Shown here one piece after another: positions 40,971-51,259 of a stretch of 64,000 nt of DNA (position 1 is its first letter; the number at the start of each line of letters is the position of its first letter). Source of the DNA: an uncultured Bacteroidales bacterium (GTDB taxonomy: Bacteria; Bacteroidota; Bacteroidia; Bacteroidales; Paludibacteraceae); assembly GCA_902800525.1 (NCBI GenBank), contig CADCEV010000002.1:1-64000 (forward strand). Direction: 5' to 3'. A program made the translations under genes and the position numbers. The notes under the pieces are model-generated. The model had not been told where the DNA came from. It searched no databases and saw nothing but the letters and a program-made list of their open reading frames with translations.

Positions 40971-41399
40971 ATGAAGAATTCTGTTTTGGCCCTTTTATTG
41001 CTTGTATCGGTGGCCGCAAGCGCACAAGTCGAGAACATCTTAGGTGACTGGAAAACGATAGATGACAAAACCGGTGAACGCCGTTCTGTCGTCGCAATCT
41101 ATCAGGGATCTGATGGTCTGTACTATGGGAAGATTGCTAAGATGTTGGTTGGAGAACCCGGCTTGAAATGTACGACTTGCAAGGACGAGGACTACAATGC
41201 GCCGCTCGAAGGGCTTGTAATCATTCGTGGCATGAAGTTTGACGCGAAAGCTAACGCCCTGACCGGAGGAAAAGTGTTAGACCCCGAATCCGGTAAATTC
41301 TATTACGGCAAGATCTATACAAAAGACGGCAAATTAGTTTTGCGCGGCTCTTTGGACAAGGCCGGATTGTTAGGCCGTAACCAAACTTGGGAAAGATAA
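40971..41399 (+). CDS. DUF2147 family protein
   Basis: A 142-residue exported protein (signal peptide 1-18, ending ASA) of the DUF2147 family: ILGDWKTIDDKTGERRSVVAIYQGSDGLYYGKI and GGKVLDPESGKFYYGKIY are the family blocks, probably a small periplasmic or outer-membrane-facing beta structure. A conserved CTTC pair is present. Its function is unknown. It starts a run with rdgB and the PorZ-like gene; rdgB begins 2 nt after its stop codon. Confidence 0.88.
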   Translation: MKNSVLALLLLVSVAASAQVENILGDWKTIDDKTGERRSVVAIYQGSDGLYYGKIAKMLVGEPGLKCTTCKDEDYNAPLEGLVIIRGMKFDAKANALTGGKVLDPESGKFYYGKIYTKDGKLVLRGSLDKAGLLGRNQTWER

Positions 41400-41401
41400 A
41401 G

Positions 41402-42019
41402 ATGAAACTGGTATTTGCCTCCAATAACGCGCATAAACTGTCGGAAGTGCGTGCAATCATGCCCGCCGGCGTGGAAGTGCTGAGTCTCCGAGACATCGGC
41501 TTTGTGCAAGAAATAGACGAAACGGGAACTACGCTCGCGCAAAACAGCTTGATCAAAGCGCAAGCCGTAATGGACTTCCTCAAGTGCCAAACACTCAAGG
41601 ACGTGGATGGCGTCTTTGCTGACGATACGGGCTTGGAAATTGACGCCCTCAACGGCGAGCCGGGCGTCTATACCGCACGGTGGGCGGAACGCGAAACAGG
41701 CATTCATCTCCCCGAAATGGAGACGTATGCCGCTAATCGCTCAAAAGCCTTGCGTGAACTGGAGGGCAAAGAGAATAGGGGATGCCAATTCAAAACGGTC
41801 ATAACCCTTATCTATACGCGCACGTACGCTGTCACGCAAGTAGAAGGTATCGTGCGCGGAGAAATAACACCTGTCGAACATGGAATAGGCGGATTCGGGT
41901 ATGACCCCGTTTTCAAACCCGAAGGATTTGATAAAACCTTCGGAGAACTGTCTCCTGAAATAAAAAATACTATTAGTCATCGCGCGCGTGCGTTGCAAGC
42001 GCTTATTGAAAAATTATGA
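41402..42019 (+). CDS. rdgB: Non-canonical purine NTP pyrophosphatase (RdgB/HAM1)
   Basis: Hydrolyses XTP, ITP and dITP to keep them out of nucleic acids. The 205-residue protein has FASNNAHKLSEVRAIMP, GVFADDTGLEIDALNGEPGVYTARWA and the C-terminal GGFGYDPVFKPEGFDKTFGELSPEIKNTISHRARAL. I start at ATG 41402; a TTG further upstream would overlap the previous gene. Its stop overlaps the PorZ-like start by 4 nt (ATGA). Confidence 0.95.
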   Translation: MKLVFASNNAHKLSEVRAIMPAGVEVLSLRDIGFVQEIDETGTTLAQNSLIKAQAVMDFLKCQTLKDVDGVFADDTGLEIDALNGEPGVYTARWAERETGIHLPEMETYAANRSKALRELEGKENRGCQFKTVITLIYTRTYAVTQVEGIVRGEITPVEHGIGGFGYDPVFKPEGFDKTFGELSPEIKNTISHRARALQALIEKL

Positions 42020-45000
42020 GAATGATTCGGTACATATCCGTTTGGGCATTGGGATTCCTGTGCGTGCTTCCCCTTGCAGCTGAGAATTGGGTAACTCATT
42101 TCGCTTATAATAATGTGACACAGATTGCTATGTCGCAAGAAATGGTCTATGCCCTGTCCGATGGTAGTTTGTTCGGCGTAAACAAACAAAGCGAAAAAAT
42201 AACGACCTATAACCGTTTGTCCGGATTGCATAGTACCGGCATCTCATGCATACACTATGACGAAAAAGGACAGCAACTGCTCATCGCCTATTCGAACGGA
42301 AAAATAGATATCCTGACCAAACAGGGAATGCGTTATATAAGCGATCTCTATAACAAAGATATGACGCAGCGGAAGGATATCTACAATGTCACTATTCATG
42401 GCCGCATGGCGTACCTCTCTACCCATTTCGGAGTGCAGACATTCGACCTGCGCGAGAATAAACTGGTGGATAGTTACTGGCTTCGACCGGGCGGCTTGGA
42501 GACGCCGATTAAAGATGTAACCATCAAAGGAGACAGCATCTACGCCTTTTCAACGGATAGCCTGTATTGTGCTTCCATGAAAACCAACCTCTCCGACTAC
42601 ACCGTCTGGAAACGGGAACTCCGCAGTGGACGCATTGCACCGGATCCCGACAAAGGAGTACATTATAAGGACGCCAACAGCGAATGGTACGCCGGCGGAA
42701 GCGAGGGTATTATTCGTTTCAACGAATCTTCCCGTATTACCTATAAACCCCAAGGACCGGTTTCTAACGTCCCCTATCGTATTAACACGTTCGGTAAAGA
42801 AGTATGGGTGGTTCCCGGCGGAAGATGGGCTACGGAATATAAAAGATCCGGAGCTGTAATGCATTACGACGGATATAAATGGACAAACGTGGTGGCTGAC
42901 AATATTAAAGCCAAAACGGGACTTCCTGTGAACGACTTCATGAATGTTGCTGTCGATCCCCGTGATCCGAAACATTATTATGTCTCCAGTTACGGTAACG
43001 GACTCTTCGAATTTCAAAACGATACGCTTGTGCGCCAATATCTTACGAATGATGGCGTGAGCACCTTGACTGCTGCGGCTCCGAACGATCCTACAAACTA
43101 CACACGTGTCGATTTGGCTCAATATGACAGCGAGAATAATCTCTGGATGTTAAACGCCGGTACAACTCCGCAAATACATTGCATCGACGTTGCCGGAAAT
43201 TGGCATGCACTCCCTGAAATGCTTGATAATGCCCCCCTTAGAATGCCAACTCCAACTGGATTTATAATCGATATACATCAACCCTCCTATAAGTGGATTT
43301 CTATGGGAAGAAATAATACCGGAGTTTGCCGAATCAATGACAATGGAACAACTTGGGATAGTTCGGATGATGAAGTAATCTATCGTTCGCAATGGATTGA
43401 TCAATACGGTAAAGAGTACAAACCGTTAGAGATCTATGACTTGAAGCAGGATAGCAAAGGGCGCATATGGATATGTACCAACTTGGGTTTGGCTTATCTG
43501 CCAATCAATTTGGATTTTGCCTTATCCGATGCAATCTTCTTGCCGCAAGTAATGGATAATAATGGCGAGAACCCCATGACTACAATGCCTGTAAAAACCA
43601 TCTGTGAGGATAAGAACGGACAACTGTGGGTCGGAACGGATAATTTGGGTATTTATGTGCTCTCTTCGGAAGCTGATGAGATGGTGGCGCATTACACAAC
43701 CGATAACTCCGCTATGCCGGGCAATGGAATTCTTTCTTTAGCTAAAGATGAGCAAGGAATCATGTATGTCGGCACATCGGAAGGCCTCGTAAGTTATGAT
43801 GAGAGTGCCTTGCCGACGGAAGATTCACGTGCTTCAAGCAAAGAGAACACTAATTATGGCAGCATGCAGCAGTGGCGGTTGCATTTCTCATATTCTGATG
43901 CTGCACAAATAGTTGGAACCGCCAAAACAATTTACGCGCGAACCAACGGGGGAGCTTTGTGGAGTTTGGATAGAGCTGATGATGCAATCACCTATTGGAA
44001 TAAAGCCAACGGCTTGAACGGATCTGCAATCTCTCAAATTGAGTATGATCAGGCCTCAGGAAAACTGATTATCGGCTATGAAAGTGGCATGATTGATCTC
44101 TTGGACGATGATTCTAAAACGGTTACTTCTATCCCCGATCTGTATGTGAAGTCCGGCTCTATCAACCGAACGATCAACAGCATTTATGCCGGCAGGAAAT
44201 ATACCTATATGGCTATGCCGTTTGGTATAATCGCGCTTAATGTGAAGAAAGCAGAGATAACAGATACCTATTATATCGGCTCGGAAGCTGCTTCTGTGAA
44301 TGTGGAGCAAATCCTCGAATTAGGCGATTCAATCTATGCTTTTGGGGAGAATAAGATGTTCAGCGCTTCATCCAAAGACAACTTGGTGGATTATTCCTAT
44401 TGGCATCAATCATCCGTTCTCACGGACAGACTGCAAAAGGCAGTTGTGTATCGCAATGCAATTTATACCCTGCAACATGATTCGCTCTATCGCTGGGAGA
44501 ATAACAAGTGGAATTTGGTTCGAACGGAAGCCTTTTCTTGGATCCATAGCAGCAACAATAAGCTGTTGCTTTGTAACGAACACCATAAGTTATTCCAACT
44601 TACAGACGATAATCAATTGGCAGGTTTGAGTGATCGTTATTATATCAATGATGCGGTTTATACCGAAGGTGAGTACTGGCTTGCTGAATCACGATTTGGC
44701 TTGATACGCCTCAATACACAGGGGGATAACTATTATCATCCCAGTGGCCCGAATAGTAATGTCGGTTATTCGATGCACGCTGCGCATGGTCAGATTTATT
44801 CCGCTATTGGAGGACGATGGGCTACCGAATATATCAACGATGCGCGTTTCAATATTTATGATGGAACTAATTGGCGGGGAATATCCGAGACGGATATAGA
44901 GCCTCATATTGGTCAACGAGCTCTTGATCCGGTTTCCATTGCTGTGGACCCGAAGGATGCCGGACATTTCTATGTGGCTACGTATGGAACAGGTGTGTTA

Positions 45001-46092
45001 GAGTTCAAAGACTATCTCTTCTATAAACAACACACCTTCAGCAATAGTACTTTGCAGCCGGCTAACGCAAATGTTCCTGCTATCTATTTTACCCGAACGG
45101 ACGGAGCATTAACAGACGAACAAGGTAATCTATGGGTACTCAATGTTACCGAAATTGGAAAACCTATTCACATCCTTTCGCCCGACGGAAACTGGCATGC
45201 TTCTGCTCCCACTGTAAATGGAAAACCTTTGCGCTTCTACACTCCCGGATGCACTACTATAGACCGCAGAAATAGTGAGTACAAATGGTTTCTGGATCAC
45301 CGTGTGGAGACAGGTGTACTCCTCTTCCACGATAAAGGAACGCCAACTTACGGCGGCGATGACCGTTGCGTGAAACGTTCCTCTTTTGTGGACCAGGAAA
45401 ATAAAACAGTTACGCCGATTTGTTTCAGAAGTTTGGTACAAGACCATGCTAATCGGGTTTGGATCGGAACGGAAAAGGGTATTATTATCATCCCTGCCGA
45501 GGTGGATTTCTTTACATCCAATCAATGCCGCCGGATTATTATTCCGCGTAATGATGGCTCTAATCTGGGCGATTATCTCTTGGGAGAAGAGCAGATCAAT
45601 TGTATGGCGGTTGACGGTGGAGACCGGATATGGATCGGAACTGAGAATTCGGGCTTGTATTTGATAGAAGACGACACCATTACCGTAGCTCATTTTACGG
45701 AGAATAACAGCCTCTTGCCGTCTAACAAAATCTTGTCTATCGCAATAGAACCGACTACAGGTGAAGTGTTTGTGGGAACGGGAAAAGGTATTGCCTCTTA
45801 TCGCAGCGACGCCAGTGAACCGCAAAAGACGATGGAGAGTGCCTATGCTTATCCGAATCCGGTGCGCCCCGGATATGATGGCGTAATCAGTATTGCCGGA
45901 TTGATGGATAACACTACGGTAAACATCATCGATGCTGGAGGCAACCTCGTTTGTAAGACCAAAAGCCATGGTGGAACTGCCATTTGGGACGGTAAACTGT
46001 CGGACGGACGTAAAGCTACGCCGGGCGTTTATACAGCCCTCTGCAATGCAAACGGCGGACATACTGTGGTTAAGATCTTAGTCATCCGATAA
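42016..46092 (+). CDS. porZ: PorZ-like type IX secretion protein, internally duplicated
   Basis: A 1358-residue exported protein related to PorZ, a surface component of the type IX attachment complex. After a signal peptide (1-22) come two homologous bodies. One runs from about 23 to 600 (NWVTHFAYNNVTQIA, GGRWATEY near 268, YGNGLFEF near 320, LWVGTDNLGIYVL near 538). The other runs from about 618 to 1270 (QWRLHFSYSDAAQIV, GGRWATEY near 931, YGTGVLEF near 985, IWIGTENSGLYLI near 1205). Beta-propeller blades repeat throughout. A FlgD-like domain, YAYPNPVRPGYDGVISIAGL, forms the C-terminal 85 residues. P. gingivalis PorZ has 776 residues, so this is nearly double. It overlaps rdgB by 4 nt. Confidence 0.85.
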   Translation: MRMIRYISVWALGFLCVLPLAAENWVTHFAYNNVTQIAMSQEMVYALSDGSLFGVNKQSEKITTYNRLSGLHSTGISCIHYDEKGQQLLIAYSNGKIDILTKQGMRYISDLYNKDMTQRKDIYNVTIHGRMAYLSTHFGVQTFDLRENKLVDSYWLRPGGLETPIKDVTIKGDSIYAFSTDSLYCASMKTNLSDYTVWKRELRSGRIAPDPDKGVHYKDANSEWYAGGSEGIIRFNESSRITYKPQGPVSNVPYRINTFGKEVWVVPGGRWATEYKRSGAVMHYDGYKWTNVVADNIKAKTGLPVNDFMNVAVDPRDPKHYYVSSYGNGLFEFQNDTLVRQYLTNDGVSTLTAAAPNDPTNYTRVDLAQYDSENNLWMLNAGTTPQIHCIDVAGNWHALPEMLDNAPLRMPTPTGFIIDIHQPSYKWISMGRNNTGVCRINDNGTTWDSSDDEVIYRSQWIDQYGKEYKPLEIYDLKQDSKGRIWICTNLGLAYLPINLDFALSDAIFLPQVMDNNGENPMTTMPVKTICEDKNGQLWVGTDNLGIYVLSSEADEMVAHYTTDNSAMPGNGILSLAKDEQGIMYVGTSEGLVSYDESALPTEDSRASSKENTNYGSMQQWRLHFSYSDAAQIVGTAKTIYARTNGGALWSLDRADDAITYWNKANGLNGSAISQIEYDQASGKLIIGYESGMIDLLDDDSKTVTSIPDLYVKSGSINRTINSIYAGRKYTYMAMPFGIIALNVKKAEITDTYYIGSEAASVNVEQILELGDSIYAFGENKMFSASSKDNLVDYSYWHQSSVLTDRLQKAVVYRNAIYTLQHDSLYRWENNKWNLVRTEAFSWIHSSNNKLLLCNEHHKLFQLTDDNQLAGLSDRYYINDAVYTEGEYWLAESRFGLIRLNTQGDNYYHPSGPNSNVGYSMHAAHGQIYSAIGGRWATEYINDARFNIYDGTNWRGISETDIEPHIGQRALDPVSIAVDPKDAGHFYVATYGTGVLEFKDYLFYKQHTFSNSTLQPANANVPAIYFTRTDGALTDEQGNLWVLNVTEIGKPIHILSPDGNWHASAPTVNGKPLRFYTPGCTTIDRRNSEYKWFLDHRVETGVLLFHDKGTPTYGGDDRCVKRSSFVDQENKTVTPICFRSLVQDHANRVWIGTEKGIIIIPAEVDFFTSNQCRRIIIPRNDGSNLGDYLLGEEQINCMAVDGGDRIWIGTENSGLYLIEDDTITVAHFTENNSLLPSNKILSIAIEPTTGEVFVGTGKGIASYRSDASEPQKTMESAYAYPNPVRPGYDGVISIAGLMDNTTVNIIDAGGNLVCKTKSHGGTAIWDGKLSDGRKATPGVYTALCNANGGHTVVKILVIR

Positions 46093-46105
46093 TTGAAAAA
46101 GAAAG

Positions 46106-47620
46106 ATGTTTAGGAAATTTGGTCAGACATATCTCTTCTGGAGTCTGTGTGCTGCCTTATGGTCCACATTGTGTTTCGTTATACCGGACTTTGTCGATAA
46201 CCCCGTCGGAAATTGGATTTCTCTATTTTCCGTCGCGGCGTATATTGTTTCCGTGGGAATCTTTCATTTATTGGTTTTATATGTGATAGGGTTCTACCGC
46301 TATGCTTGCGCGGTTCTTTTGCCCCTATATGCTATAGCTGGAGCGGTTTGCTCGTATTATCGTCTTATCTATCATGTCAGTATTACTCCCTTGCTCTTGG
46401 ATGCTGCGCTACACACACATGCTCGGGAGGCTGCCGGCGTGGTGTCTGTGTGGCTTGTATTGTGGCTGATTCTAAATTTAGGAATAAGTATTCTGCTGAT
46501 AAGGGCGCGTTTTCGCAGAGTAGCACAACCTGTTCCTTTTTGGCACTTCTGCCTCGGCCTGCTGCTTGTCTTTGCATACATGAATGCTATACCTCGCTTG
46601 AAGTCGGCATTGATCATGCGCTATCCCTTGAATATTACTTATAGCATTGCGGAGTATATTGCCGATTTGAATAGGCCTCTTCCTGTCCGTACTTATCCCG
46701 CACTCGTGGCTGATAACTCGCCGGACTCGATTTTCGTTATCGCTGTCTTAGGGGAAGCTACAAGAGCGGATCATCTGCATCTCAATGGATACGATAGGGA
46801 AACAACCCCATGTTTGAGCAGAAGGAATGATGTGGTTTCTCTGCCGCATGTCTATTCGCAATACACGCATACAATCGGTAGTATTCCGCATATTATAACG
46901 CGCGCTGATAGTGCGAATGTAGACGTGGCAAACTCCGAGCATTCATTCGTGTCTCTCTTTGGACAAGCTGGATTTAACACTATTTGGCTCTCTAACAAGA
47001 ATCAAACGAAACCTTTCTGGGCCTTTATGGACGAATCGGATACTGTCTTATATACCGATGCGGCTCGTAAGCAAGCTCTATATGCCAAGTGGTTAGATGA
47101 AGATTTGCTTCCTTTGGTGGATACGTTTATTGCTCAATCGCCGAAACAGTTGTATGTGCTTCATACTATGGGCTCGCATTGGATGTACGATACGCATGTC
47201 TCGGATGACTTGTTCACATTTACACCAACTACTTCTAATCGCGATATCCGGCAAAACACAAAGGAGCAGATCATCAACTCCTATGACAATACGGTTGTCT
47301 ATTTGGATGCCTTTATTCAGGCCATTATTAACCGTTTTGAACACTATCCGGCAATTATCTTGTATATCTCCGACCATGGAGAGTCTCTTGGAGAAGGAGG
47401 ACGCTATCTGCATGCACAAGAGGACGCCGAGGAGGAAAAGTACCCGGCTGCAATTATATGGTATTCCGATAAATATGCTTCCTTGTATCCTGATAAAATA
47501 AAAGCGCTTATCCAAAACAAGGACAAGCGCTATCGTACGGATTATTATTTCTATTCCATCTTGTATGCCGCTGGAATGGAAGCGGAAGGAGATTGCCCGG
47601 AAATGAATATTTTCCGTTAA
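46106..47620 (+). CDS. Phosphoethanolamine transferase (EptA-like, sulfatase family)
   Basis: An inner-membrane enzyme of 504 residues that probably adds phosphoethanolamine to lipid A or another glycolipid. About five N-terminal membrane segments precede the periplasmic sulfatase-like domain: [25 protein letters not shown] with the metal Glu, [11 protein letters not shown] with the probable nucleophile Thr, [18 protein letters not shown] with metal Asp and His. The final motif [12 protein letters not shown] is also typical. In other bacteria such enzymes alter surface charge and polymyxin sensitivity. The gene is A/T-rich, and it converges with folE, overlapping by 4 nt. Confidence 0.85.
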   Translation: MFRKFGQTYLFWSLCAALWSTLCFVIPDFVDNPVGNWISLFSVAAYIVSVGIFHLLVLYVIGFYRYACAVLLPLYAIAGAVCSYYRLIYHVSITPLLLDAALHTHAREAAGVVSVWLVLWLILNLGISILLIRARFRRVAQPVPFWHFCLGLLLVFAYMNAIPRLKSALIMRYPLNITYSIAEYIADLNRPLPVRTYPALVADNSPDSIFVIAVLGEATRADHLHLNGYDRETTPCLSRRNDVVSLPHVYSQYTHTIGSIPHIITRADSANVDVANSEHSFVSLFGQAGFNTIWLSNKNQTKPFWAFMDESDTVLYTDAARKQALYAKWLDEDLLPLVDTFIAQSPKQLYVLHTMGSHWMYDTHVSDDLFTFTPTTSNRDIRQNTKEQIINSYDNTVVYLDAFIQAIINRFEHYPAIILYISDHGESLGEGGRYLHAQEDAEEEKYPAAIIWYSDKYASLYPDKIKALIQNKDKRYRTDYYFYSILYAAGMEAEGDCPEMNIFR

Positions 47621-48201
47621 CCCTTAATCAGTTTCAAAAACTCTTCGCGGGTCTCTTGGCGGTTGAAAGCCCCGGTAAAATCAGAGGTCACGGTCATAGC
47701 GTGCTGTTTCTGCACGCCCCGCATCTGCATACACAGGTGCTCCGCCTCAATAACCACCATCACACCTAACGGATTAAGCGTATTCTGAATACAATCCTTG
47801 ATCTGTGTCGTCAGTCGCTCTTGTACCTGTAGCCGGCGCGCATACACATCTACCACGCGCGCAATCTTGCTCAGACCCGTTATACGGCCGTTAGGAATAT
47901 ACGCCACATGCACTTTTCCGAAAAACGGTAGCATATGATGCTCGCAAAGCGAGTAGAAATCAATATCTTTGACCACTACCATCTGACGGTAGTCCTCCTC
48001 AAAAAGCGCTGAACGAAGAATCGCTTCTGCGTCCTCATGATAACCCTTGCAAAGGAACTGCAACGCCTTACCCACACGCTCCGGCGTCTTCAACAAACCC
48101 TCACGCTTTGGGTCTTCGCCTATCTGAGCCAGCGTCGCTTCTACGGACTGAGCTATCGCGGCGGTTACTTCCGCTTTCGGTTCAAAATCTTGCAAACTCA
48201 T
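47617..48201 (-). CDS. folE: GTP cyclohydrolase I
   Basis: First step of folate (tetrahydropterin) synthesis from GTP. The 194-residue protein has [48 protein letters not shown], with the zinc Cys and His residues, and [12 protein letters not shown], the third zinc ligand. Its ATG overlaps the stop of the SPOR gene by 4 nt (ATGA), so the two are coupled. Its 3' end overlaps the PEtN transferase gene on the opposite strand by 4 nt. Confidence 0.95.
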   Translation of the reverse strand: MSLQDFEPKAEVTAAIAQSVEATLAQIGEDPKREGLLKTPERVGKALQFLCKGYHEDAEAILRSALFEEDYRQMVVVKDIDFYSLCEHHMLPFFGKVHVAYIPNGRITGLSKIARVVDVYARRLQVQERLTTQIKDCIQNTLNPLGVMVVIEAEHLCMQMRGVQKQHAMTVTSDFTGAFNRQETREEFLKLIKG

Positions 48202-48689
48202 TGTATTACTTGTATTTTGTCCCGTACAATATAGGTATCTCCCATCATATTCGGGAACATCTTTACGAACAGTTTCTTGTATTCGCGCGCTTCCTCATAC
48301 GTCCGGAAATCGCCCACACGCACTTTCCAGAACGGCGGCAAATACTGCACATAGATTGTGTGCGTCACTTTCTCTTTCAGTTGTGCCTCTAACTCCAATG
48401 CTTCCATCTTAGCTGCTTGTTGCTGGTTAGACGAATAGACCTGCACGCGGAAACCGTCTATCTCCACCAACTCACGCTTGCCGTTGATCGCTAAATCTAA
48501 TAGCACGCCGACAGCCGAATCTTGTACAACTTCCACACCTTTCATCTCGTCCAATAAGTTCGGACGTGTTGCAACCACTGCCGCCGAATCAACAGCCGCT
48601 ATGGTATCCATTCTCGCCGCAATCGTATCTTCAGACCACATCTGGACAGCGGCTATCAATACGCAAAATATAACTATTACTCGTTTCAT
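48198..48689 (-). CDS. SPOR-domain protein
   Basis: A 163-residue exported protein (signal peptide to about residue 22, no lipobox) with a C-terminal SPOR domain: [30 protein letters not shown], then [33 protein letters not shown] domains bind denuded peptidoglycan at division sites. I start at ATG 48689; a TTG further upstream would add four residues from a repeat. Confidence 0.85.
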   Translation of the reverse strand: MKRVIVIFCVLIAAVQMWSEDTIAARMDTIAAVDSAAVVATRPNLLDEMKGVEVVQDSAVGVLLDLAINGKRELVEIDGFRVQVYSSNQQQAAKMEALELEAQLKEKVTHTIYVQYLPPFWKVRVGDFRTYEEAREYKKLFVKMFPNMMGDTYIVRDKIQVIQ

Positions 48690-48691
48690 CC

Positions 48692-48708
48692 CAATTGTCA
48701 ATTATCTT
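48692..48708. repeat. 7-nt repeat between nucleoside kinase and SPOR gene
   Basis: AATTGTC and AATTATC fill the small gap and run into the kinase stop codon. Confidence 0.6.
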
Positions 48709-50404
48709 AGTATCTGAACGAACTACCACCGACGAACTCACGCAGGAACGATGTGGGCGGTATCTCGCGCTCGGGTATTGGCACGAAATACTGCAGGAAC
48801 TTCAGCAATCTGTGTGCTTCCGTGTATTCCTCGCAGAACTTCGGTACTTCCTGCAAAATCGGTTCGGCATGCCTTTTCAATACCGCAAACTCAAAGATCA
48901 GCGCGGAGTTGAACATCACATCCGCCTCTTCCTGGAACGGATAGACCCATTTCATCTCGCCGCGGATGACCGATGGGCAGCGGGCTATCGTCTCGCGTGC
49001 CGAGAATCCGCGGTACTTGTAATCGCGCACTACCCGGCGCAACAAACGGATATCCGTCGTTGGTATCCAGTTGTGGTTATCAATATTGATGGTCGTCAAC
49101 GCCGAAACGAAGATCTTGAATGTCAGGCTCTTATCTACATCCGGCAATACACAAGGGTTCAATGCGTGCAGACCCTCGATCACCAATACCGAATCTTTCT
49201 GCAACTTCAACTTGCGACCCTTGAACACGCGCTCGCCGATAGTAAAATCGTACGTCGGCAGATCCACTTCCTTGCCGTCTAACAGGTCATGCATCTGTTT
49301 CTGGAAGAACGGCAGATCTACGGCATGTACGGTCTCAAAATCATATTCTCCGTGCTCATCCTTCGGCGTGTCTACGCGGTTTACAAAATAATCGTCCATC
49401 GACAACACTTCCGGCTTGATTCCATCTACCAATAACTGAATCTGCAATCGTTTGGAGAATGTCGTCTTTCCGGACGAAGAAGGACCGCTGATAAACACAA
49501 TCTTCGGGCGCTTTTCTGCGATAGCATCCGCCGTCTGAGCTATCTTCTTCTCGTGCAACGCCTCGGCTAACTTGATCAACTCAAACGATTTCTTCGCGTT
49601 ACATGCAATATTGAAGTCGTTTACATTATTGATTCTCAGCAGTTTGTTCCAACGGTTGTATTCTTGGAAAATGGAGAACATCTTCTCCTGCGGGATCGAA
49701 TCCTCCAAAATAAGCGGGTTGGAGCGGTTCGGAATGCGTACCAACATACCGTCTTTGAACGGCTCAATATCAAACAGCGTGATATATCCGGAACTCGGAA
49801 GCAGCACATTCGTGTAGTAATCAATGAAATCGCCCATACGGAAATAGCGGCAATATGGGTTTCCGAGCGTCTCAAAGATCGAACTCTCGTTGTTAAACCG
49901 CGCGGCGAACATCTTGATCACCTCTTTTGTCTGCTTCTCTTCCTCATAAATAGGACGGTTTTCTGCGATGATCTGCTCCATTCGTTGCTTGATCTGTTGA
50001 ACCATCTCCGGCGTCACCAACGGCGGCTCGGCGGTTGCCAGACACTCATCCGCATCCTTGCTCATATGCCACTGGAGCGTGCAGTAATAGCCCTTGCTGA
50101 TCGGATGCTCTACACGTAAGTCCATGCGGGGATATAGTTCATTCACCGCACAAGCCAACACCATGCCTAATGTACGCACGTAAGCACGCATGCCGCTCGG
50201 AGAACTGGCATCCAAAAACTCCACATCTTTGGGCTTGTACAGCAAGAAATCCAAGTTCTCCACTTTGTAATTAACATGCGCCGCAATAATCGGATAAGGC
50301 AGCTGAATGTGCAGTAGATCTTTCAACTCAATGAGAGATATACCGCGTGGCACCTCATGATAAGTGCGGGTGTTTTTGCAATAAACGGTAATTGTTGCTT
50401 CCAT
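48707..50404 (-). CDS. Nucleoside kinase (TGS-ThrRS-like N domain, uridine-kinase C domain)
   Basis: A 565-residue protein with an N-terminal TGS-like region, then a threonyl-tRNA-synthetase-like second domain (HPISKGYYCTLQWHMSK, about 110-150), and a C-terminal P-loop kinase of the uridine kinase type: IVFISGPSSSGKTTFSKRL, then LSMDDYFVNRVDTPKDEHGEYDFE and LVIEGLHALNP. This fused layout is a known Bacteroidetes and Firmicutes family annotated as nucleoside kinase; the exact substrate is not known. A 14-nt gap separates it from kdsA. Confidence 0.85.
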   Translation of the reverse strand: MEATITVYCKNTRTYHEVPRGISLIELKDLLHIQLPYPIIAAHVNYKVENLDFLLYKPKDVEFLDASSPSGMRAYVRTLGMVLACAVNELYPRMDLRVEHPISKGYYCTLQWHMSKDADECLATAEPPLVTPEMVQQIKQRMEQIIAENRPIYEEEKQTKEVIKMFAARFNNESSIFETLGNPYCRYFRMGDFIDYYTNVLLPSSGYITLFDIEPFKDGMLVRIPNRSNPLILEDSIPQEKMFSIFQEYNRWNKLLRINNVNDFNIACNAKKSFELIKLAEALHEKKIAQTADAIAEKRPKIVFISGPSSSGKTTFSKRLQIQLLVDGIKPEVLSMDDYFVNRVDTPKDEHGEYDFETVHAVDLPFFQKQMHDLLDGKEVDLPTYDFTIGERVFKGRKLKLQKDSVLVIEGLHALNPCVLPDVDKSLTFKIFVSALTTINIDNHNWIPTTDIRLLRRVVRDYKYRGFSARETIARCPSVIRGEMKWVYPFQEEADVMFNSALIFEFAVLKRHAEPILQEVPKFCEEYTEAHRLLKFLQYFVPIPEREIPPTSFLREFVGGSSFRY

Positions 50405-50417
50405 CTATATCCTCCTT

Positions 50418-51203
50418 TTATCTGTTCTTCAAACACTGGTCTATCTTCAATGCCTCTTCCAACAACTGCCTCATGTCCGCCAAACGCACTTGATTAGCTG
50501 CATCGGAAATTGCTTTTTCTGGTTCGGGATGCGTCTCTATGAACAATCCATCTACTCCCACTGCCAACGCCGCACGCATCAAATAGGGTACCATCTCTCT
50601 GTTTCCGCCGGTTATTCCGGCCTGTGAAGAAGGCTGTTGAACCGAATGAGTCGCGTCAAACACCACCGGACAACCGAAGCGCCTCATCTCTACCAAAGAT
50701 GTCATATCGACCACTAATCGTCCGTAGCCGAAAGACGATCCCCGTTCGGTCAGCCATACATGCCCGTTCTTCGCGGCATCCGCTGACACTTGTTCTATCT
50801 TCTCGATAGCGCCTTTCAGGTCCCAAGGTGCCATGAACTGACCTTTCTTCACGTTCACAACACGTCCTGTCATAGCAGCGGCTTGCAGCAAATCCGTCTG
50901 ACGGCTCAGAAATGCCGGTATCTGCAACACATCCGCCACTTCGGCTGCTGCCTTGCATTGCCAACTCTCATGCACGTCCGTCACTATCGGCAGACCAAAC
51001 TGCTCCTTCACTTCCTGCAAGATCCTGAGCCCCTCTTCCATGCCGACACCACGGTCAGATGCTGAAGTCCGATTCGCTTTGTCGTACGAAGATTTAAAAT
51101 AGAGCTTCACTCCCTTCTCTTCGCAAAGACCGCAGAGCACTTCTGCCGTCTTCATGACCACATCTCTATTTTCTATGGCGCATGGCCCCGCTATCAAAAA
51201 CAT
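50418..51203 (-). CDS. kdsA: 3-deoxy-8-phosphooctulonate synthase
   Basis: Condenses arabinose-5-phosphate and PEP to Kdo-8-phosphate for lipid A core. The 261-residue protein has GPCAIENRDVVMKTA, YFKSSYDKANRTSASDRGVGMEEGL, PAFLSRQTDLLQAA, and the C-terminal DATHSVQQPSSQAGITGGNREMVPYLMRAALAVGVDGLFIETHPEPEKA. An octamer tract fills the gap to the GH16-like gene upstream, suggesting cotranscription, although the functions differ. Confidence 0.95.
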   Translation of the reverse strand: MFLIAGPCAIENRDVVMKTAEVLCGLCEEKGVKLYFKSSYDKANRTSASDRGVGMEEGLRILQEVKEQFGLPIVTDVHESWQCKAAAEVADVLQIPAFLSRQTDLLQAAAMTGRVVNVKKGQFMAPWDLKGAIEKIEQVSADAAKNGHVWLTERGSSFGYGRLVVDMTSLVEMRRFGCPVVFDATHSVQQPSSQAGITGGNREMVPYLMRAALAVGVDGLFIETHPEPEKAISDAANQVRLADMRQLLEEALKIDQCLKNR

Positions 51204-51257
51204 AACAATTTATCAGCTTAACAGCTTAACGGTTTAACAGCTTAACAGTTTAACGGT
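51202..51257. repeat. 8-nt tandem repeat TTAACNNN between GH16-like gene and kdsA
   Basis: Seven octamers (TTATCAGC then TTAACAGC, TTAACGGT, TTAACAGC, TTAACAGT, TTAACGGT, with a partial first unit) fill the whole gap. Confidence 0.92.
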
Positions 51258-51259
51258 TT

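Noticed and set aside
42016..46092. Two separate porZ genes joined by a sequencing error
   Set aside because: One continuous frame, no second signal peptide or start codon near residue 615, and only one C-terminal domain.
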